Part shown: positions 30,234 through 31,602 of the stretch, one piece after another
How the letters are laid out: every line of letters begins with the position of its first letter
Position numbering within the stretch: the first letter of the stretch is position 1
Translations under genes and position numbers: made by a program
NCBI GenBank assembly: GCA_035318745.1
Contig: DATHEA010000028.1
Location: 1-31,602, forward strand
Length of the DNA: 31,602 nt
Origin: VRUE01 sp035318745
GTDB lineage: Bacteria > Actinomycetota > Thermoleophilia > Solirubrobacterales > 70-9
Reading direction: 5' to 3'
The notes under the pieces: model-generated
The model's input: the letters and a program-made list of their open reading frames with translations, nothing else
What the model was told of the DNA's origin: nothing
The model's database searches: none

Positions 30234-30679
30234 AGCACGCTCCCCGCGTAGGCAGCTCGACTGCGCCGCTCGGCGGCCTGCGGCCACTGCACGAAGAAGC
30301 GGTCGGCGAGGCGATAGACGAGCTTGCCACTGAGTGAGATGGTCTCTATCCGGGTGACGCTCTCCACGTAGACCAGCCTGATCCTCAGCAGCTTGCCGAT
30401 TACGAAGAAGGGGACCGCGAGGCCCGCGCCGGTCGAAAGGATCGCATCGGGGCGATCGCGGCGAAGCAGCCTCCAGGCAAGGCCGATGTTGGAGATCAGG
30501 CGCCTTAGGCTGCGATTGGTCGGGCCGTGGCCCAGCGTCACCGTCTCATCGGCAAGCAGGTAGCCCACGTCGGCGCCGGACAGAGTCACCCAGGCTCGAT
30601 CCATCCCGCGCCAAGCGGGCTCCAAGGCGAGCATCTGCTGTAGGTGACCGCCGGGCGAACAGACGAGCAGGACCTTCAT
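30230..30679 (-). CDS. PssD/Alg14-like glycosyltransferase membrane subunit
   Basis: A 149-residue protein from ATG 30679. MKVLLVCSPGGHLQQMLAL carries the GGHL acceptor loop of the N-terminal lobe of GT28/MurG-type enzymes; DAILSTGAGLAVPFFVIGKLL and VYVESVTRIETISLSGKLVYRLADRFFVQWP are the classic Alg14/PssD segments, with a membrane-associating hydrophobic stretch. It should recruit the PssE-like subunit to the membrane and bind the lipid-linked acceptor. Coupled to that gene through a GTGA overlap. It is divergent from the NodB-type deacetylase (46-base gap), so both promoters must be compact or overlap coding sequence. Confidence 0.86.
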   Translation of the reverse strand: MKVLLVCSPGGHLQQMLALEPAWRGMDRAWVTLSGADVGYLLADETVTLGHGPTNRSLRRLISNIGLAWRLLRRDRPDAILSTGAGLAVPFFVIGKLLRIRLVYVESVTRIETISLSGKLVYRLADRFFVQWPQAAERRSRAAYAGSVL

Positions 30680-30725
30680 CGATCGCGGAGGGTAGTCATC
30701 TCGGCGCCACCATAGACTGCCGCCC

Positions 30726-31511
30726 GTGGGCGACCGTCTCTTGCGAAACCGCTCCACCCGAGCGACCTTTCTCTGTTATCACTCTGTTGCCGCAGAGGGC
30801 CCGCGCTACCTGACCGTCTCAGCGGACCTGTTCGAGCGCCAGCTTGCCTGCCTGAGGGATCGCGGCATGCGCTCCGGCGATCTGCGGTCGCTTTCCGAGG
30901 CGACCAACGGCGGCCTGGACCGAGCGACCGCGTTTCTGACCTTCGACGACGGGTTTCGCGACAACTTCGAAACCGCCCTGCCTCTCCTGCGCGAGTACGG
31001 GTTCGGCGCCTTCGTCTTCGTCCTGCCGCCGCTGGTCGACTCCGGCGGTGCGCTCGGGTGGGTTGAGGTGGCGGCCGATCTCCGTCGTTACCCGGCGACG
31101 ATGCGGTCGGTCACCTGGGCGATGCTCGAGGAGATGAAGGAGAGTGGCTTCGAGGTCGGCAGCCACACGCTTACCCATCCTCATCTTCCGGAGCTGGGCG
31201 ACGACGCCCTGCGTGAGGAGCTCTGGGAGTCGCGTACTCGTATCAAGCAGCGGCTGGGAACCTGCGACACGCTCGCCTATCCGTTCGGCGAGTGGTCCGA
31301 CCGAGTCGCCGCGGCGGCCGCGGACTGTGGTTACCGCTACGCGTTCAGCCTCCCCACCAAGAGCGGACAACGACGGGCCACCCCGCACTCGATTCCCCGC
31401 ATCAACGTCGATTTTCGGGACCGCGAGCGCCGCTTCAAGGCGAAGCTCTCGGTGCCCGGCAAGCGCGTCATTCTCTCGCCGGCGGTCGCGGCGGTTCGCC
31501 GTCGCCTGTAA
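30726..31511 (+). CDS. Polysaccharide deacetylase (NodB/CE4 family)
   Basis: A 261-residue protein from GTG 30726. CE4 motifs in order: TFLCYHSVA at residues ~14-22, motif 1 FLTFDDGFRDN (metal-binding Asp pair), motif 2 VGSHTLTHPHLPEL (H-x3-H metal ligands), LAYPFGEWSDRV (motif 3) and a closing PRINVDF. The family removes N- or O-acetyl groups from glycans with a divalent metal. There is no signal peptide, so it may act on precursors inside the cell like several capsule-locus members, or the real start may lie elsewhere. It is the second deacetylase of the window besides the YdjC-type one at 5590, and is convergent with the sugar transferase at the right edge. Confidence 0.86.
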   Translation: MGDRLLRNRSTRATFLCYHSVAAEGPRYLTVSADLFERQLACLRDRGMRSGDLRSLSEATNGGLDRATAFLTFDDGFRDNFETALPLLREYGFGAFVFVLPPLVDSGGALGWVEVAADLRRYPATMRSVTWAMLEEMKESGFEVGSHTLTHPHLPELGDDALREELWESRTRIKQRLGTCDTLAYPFGEWSDRVAAAAADCGYRYAFSLPTKSGQRRATPHSIPRINVDFRDRERRFKAKLSVPGKRVILSPAVAAVRRRL

Positions 31512-31518
31512 GCGAGGC

Positions 31519-31602
31519 TCAGTACGCGCCTCTACCGGACAGCACGGCGGGCACGGTCTCGAGCAGGATCTCGATGTCGCGGGCCAGCGACCAGCCGGCC
31601 AC
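31519..31602 (-). CDS. Polyprenyl-phosphate sugar phosphotransferase, C-terminal end (cut by right edge)
   Basis: Only 27 codons plus stop are inside the window. The minus-strand frame ends W-S-L-A-R-D-I-E-I-L-L-E-T-V-P-A-V-L then SGRGAY, which matches the very conserved tail of WbaP/WcaJ-type exopolysaccharide initiating transferases (commonly NWSLW.DLKILL.T...VL.GRGAY). These membrane enzymes put the first sugar-1-phosphate on undecaprenyl phosphate and so start the repeat unit that the GTs here extend. The rest of the gene lies to the right of the window. Confidence 0.75.
   Translation of the reverse strand: MAGWSLARDIEILLETVPAVLSGRGAY

Noticed and set aside
1..31602. Search for tRNA, rRNA, CRISPR arrays, transposases, integrases, att sites and riboswitches
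   Set aside because: No cloverleaf, spaced direct repeats, DDE/Tyr-recombinase motifs or known aptamer patterns were recognised by eye; the only strong direct repeats are the collagen codons. A covariance-model scan would be needed to exclude small RNAs.

Overview
The window is high-GC DNA (roughly two thirds G+C by eye) with frequent GTG and TTG starts, dense coding and repeated 2- to 4-base gene junctions. Together with the family mix this suggests an actinobacterium, perhaps of the Thermoleophilia/Solirubrobacterales type. That placement is inference; there is no rRNA or other marker gene here. I see no tRNA, rRNA, CRISPR array, transposase or phage gene.

Most of the window is a surface-polysaccharide locus with many strand switches. 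Left part (1-6288): the end of a glycosyltransferase, a sulfotransferase, a very long multidomain glycosyltransferase on the minus strand, an APH-fold kinase and a YdjC/ChbG-type deacetylase. A secreted block follows (6310-9689): a CAP-domain protein and, divergent from it, a large collagen-like protein ending in a strong hairpin, then a membrane-anchored protein of unknown function. Next comes a small folate island (10137-13174): pabC facing a fused pabAB gene, with the last ~40 codons of an acyl-CoA ligase stranded between them.

From 13188 the polysaccharide genes resume: a WbpA-type nucleotide-sugar dehydrogenase and a GT2 glycosyltransferase. Then come two plus-strand operons that look alike. 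The first is acyl-CoA dehydrogenase, SCP2-like protein and FemAB/CelD-type acyltransferase (15622-18277). The second is MaoC dehydratase, unknown protein, a second FemAB/CelD-type acyltransferase, glycosyltransferase and Wzy-like polymerase (21530-26850). Between them on the minus strand lie a heparinase II/III-like lyase and a Wzx-like flippase. The right end holds a Wzz/BY-kinase co-polymerase, a GT4 glycosyltransferase, a split PssD/PssE (Alg14/Alg13-like) glycosyltransferase, a NodB-type deacetylase and the last 27 codons of a polyprenyl-phosphate sugar transferase that should start the chain.

The set reads as a complete Wzx/Wzy export system: initiating transferase, several GTs, uronic-sugar precursor enzyme, flippase, polymerase, co-polymerase/kinase and lyase. 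Added to it are decorating enzymes (sulfotransferase, two deacetylases, two acyltransferases). The most suggestive pattern is the pairing of CoA-ester enzymes with FemAB/CelD acyltransferases, alongside two sugar deacetylases. This could mean a glycan that is N-deacetylated and re-acylated, by analogy with Nod factors; it is a hypothesis only.
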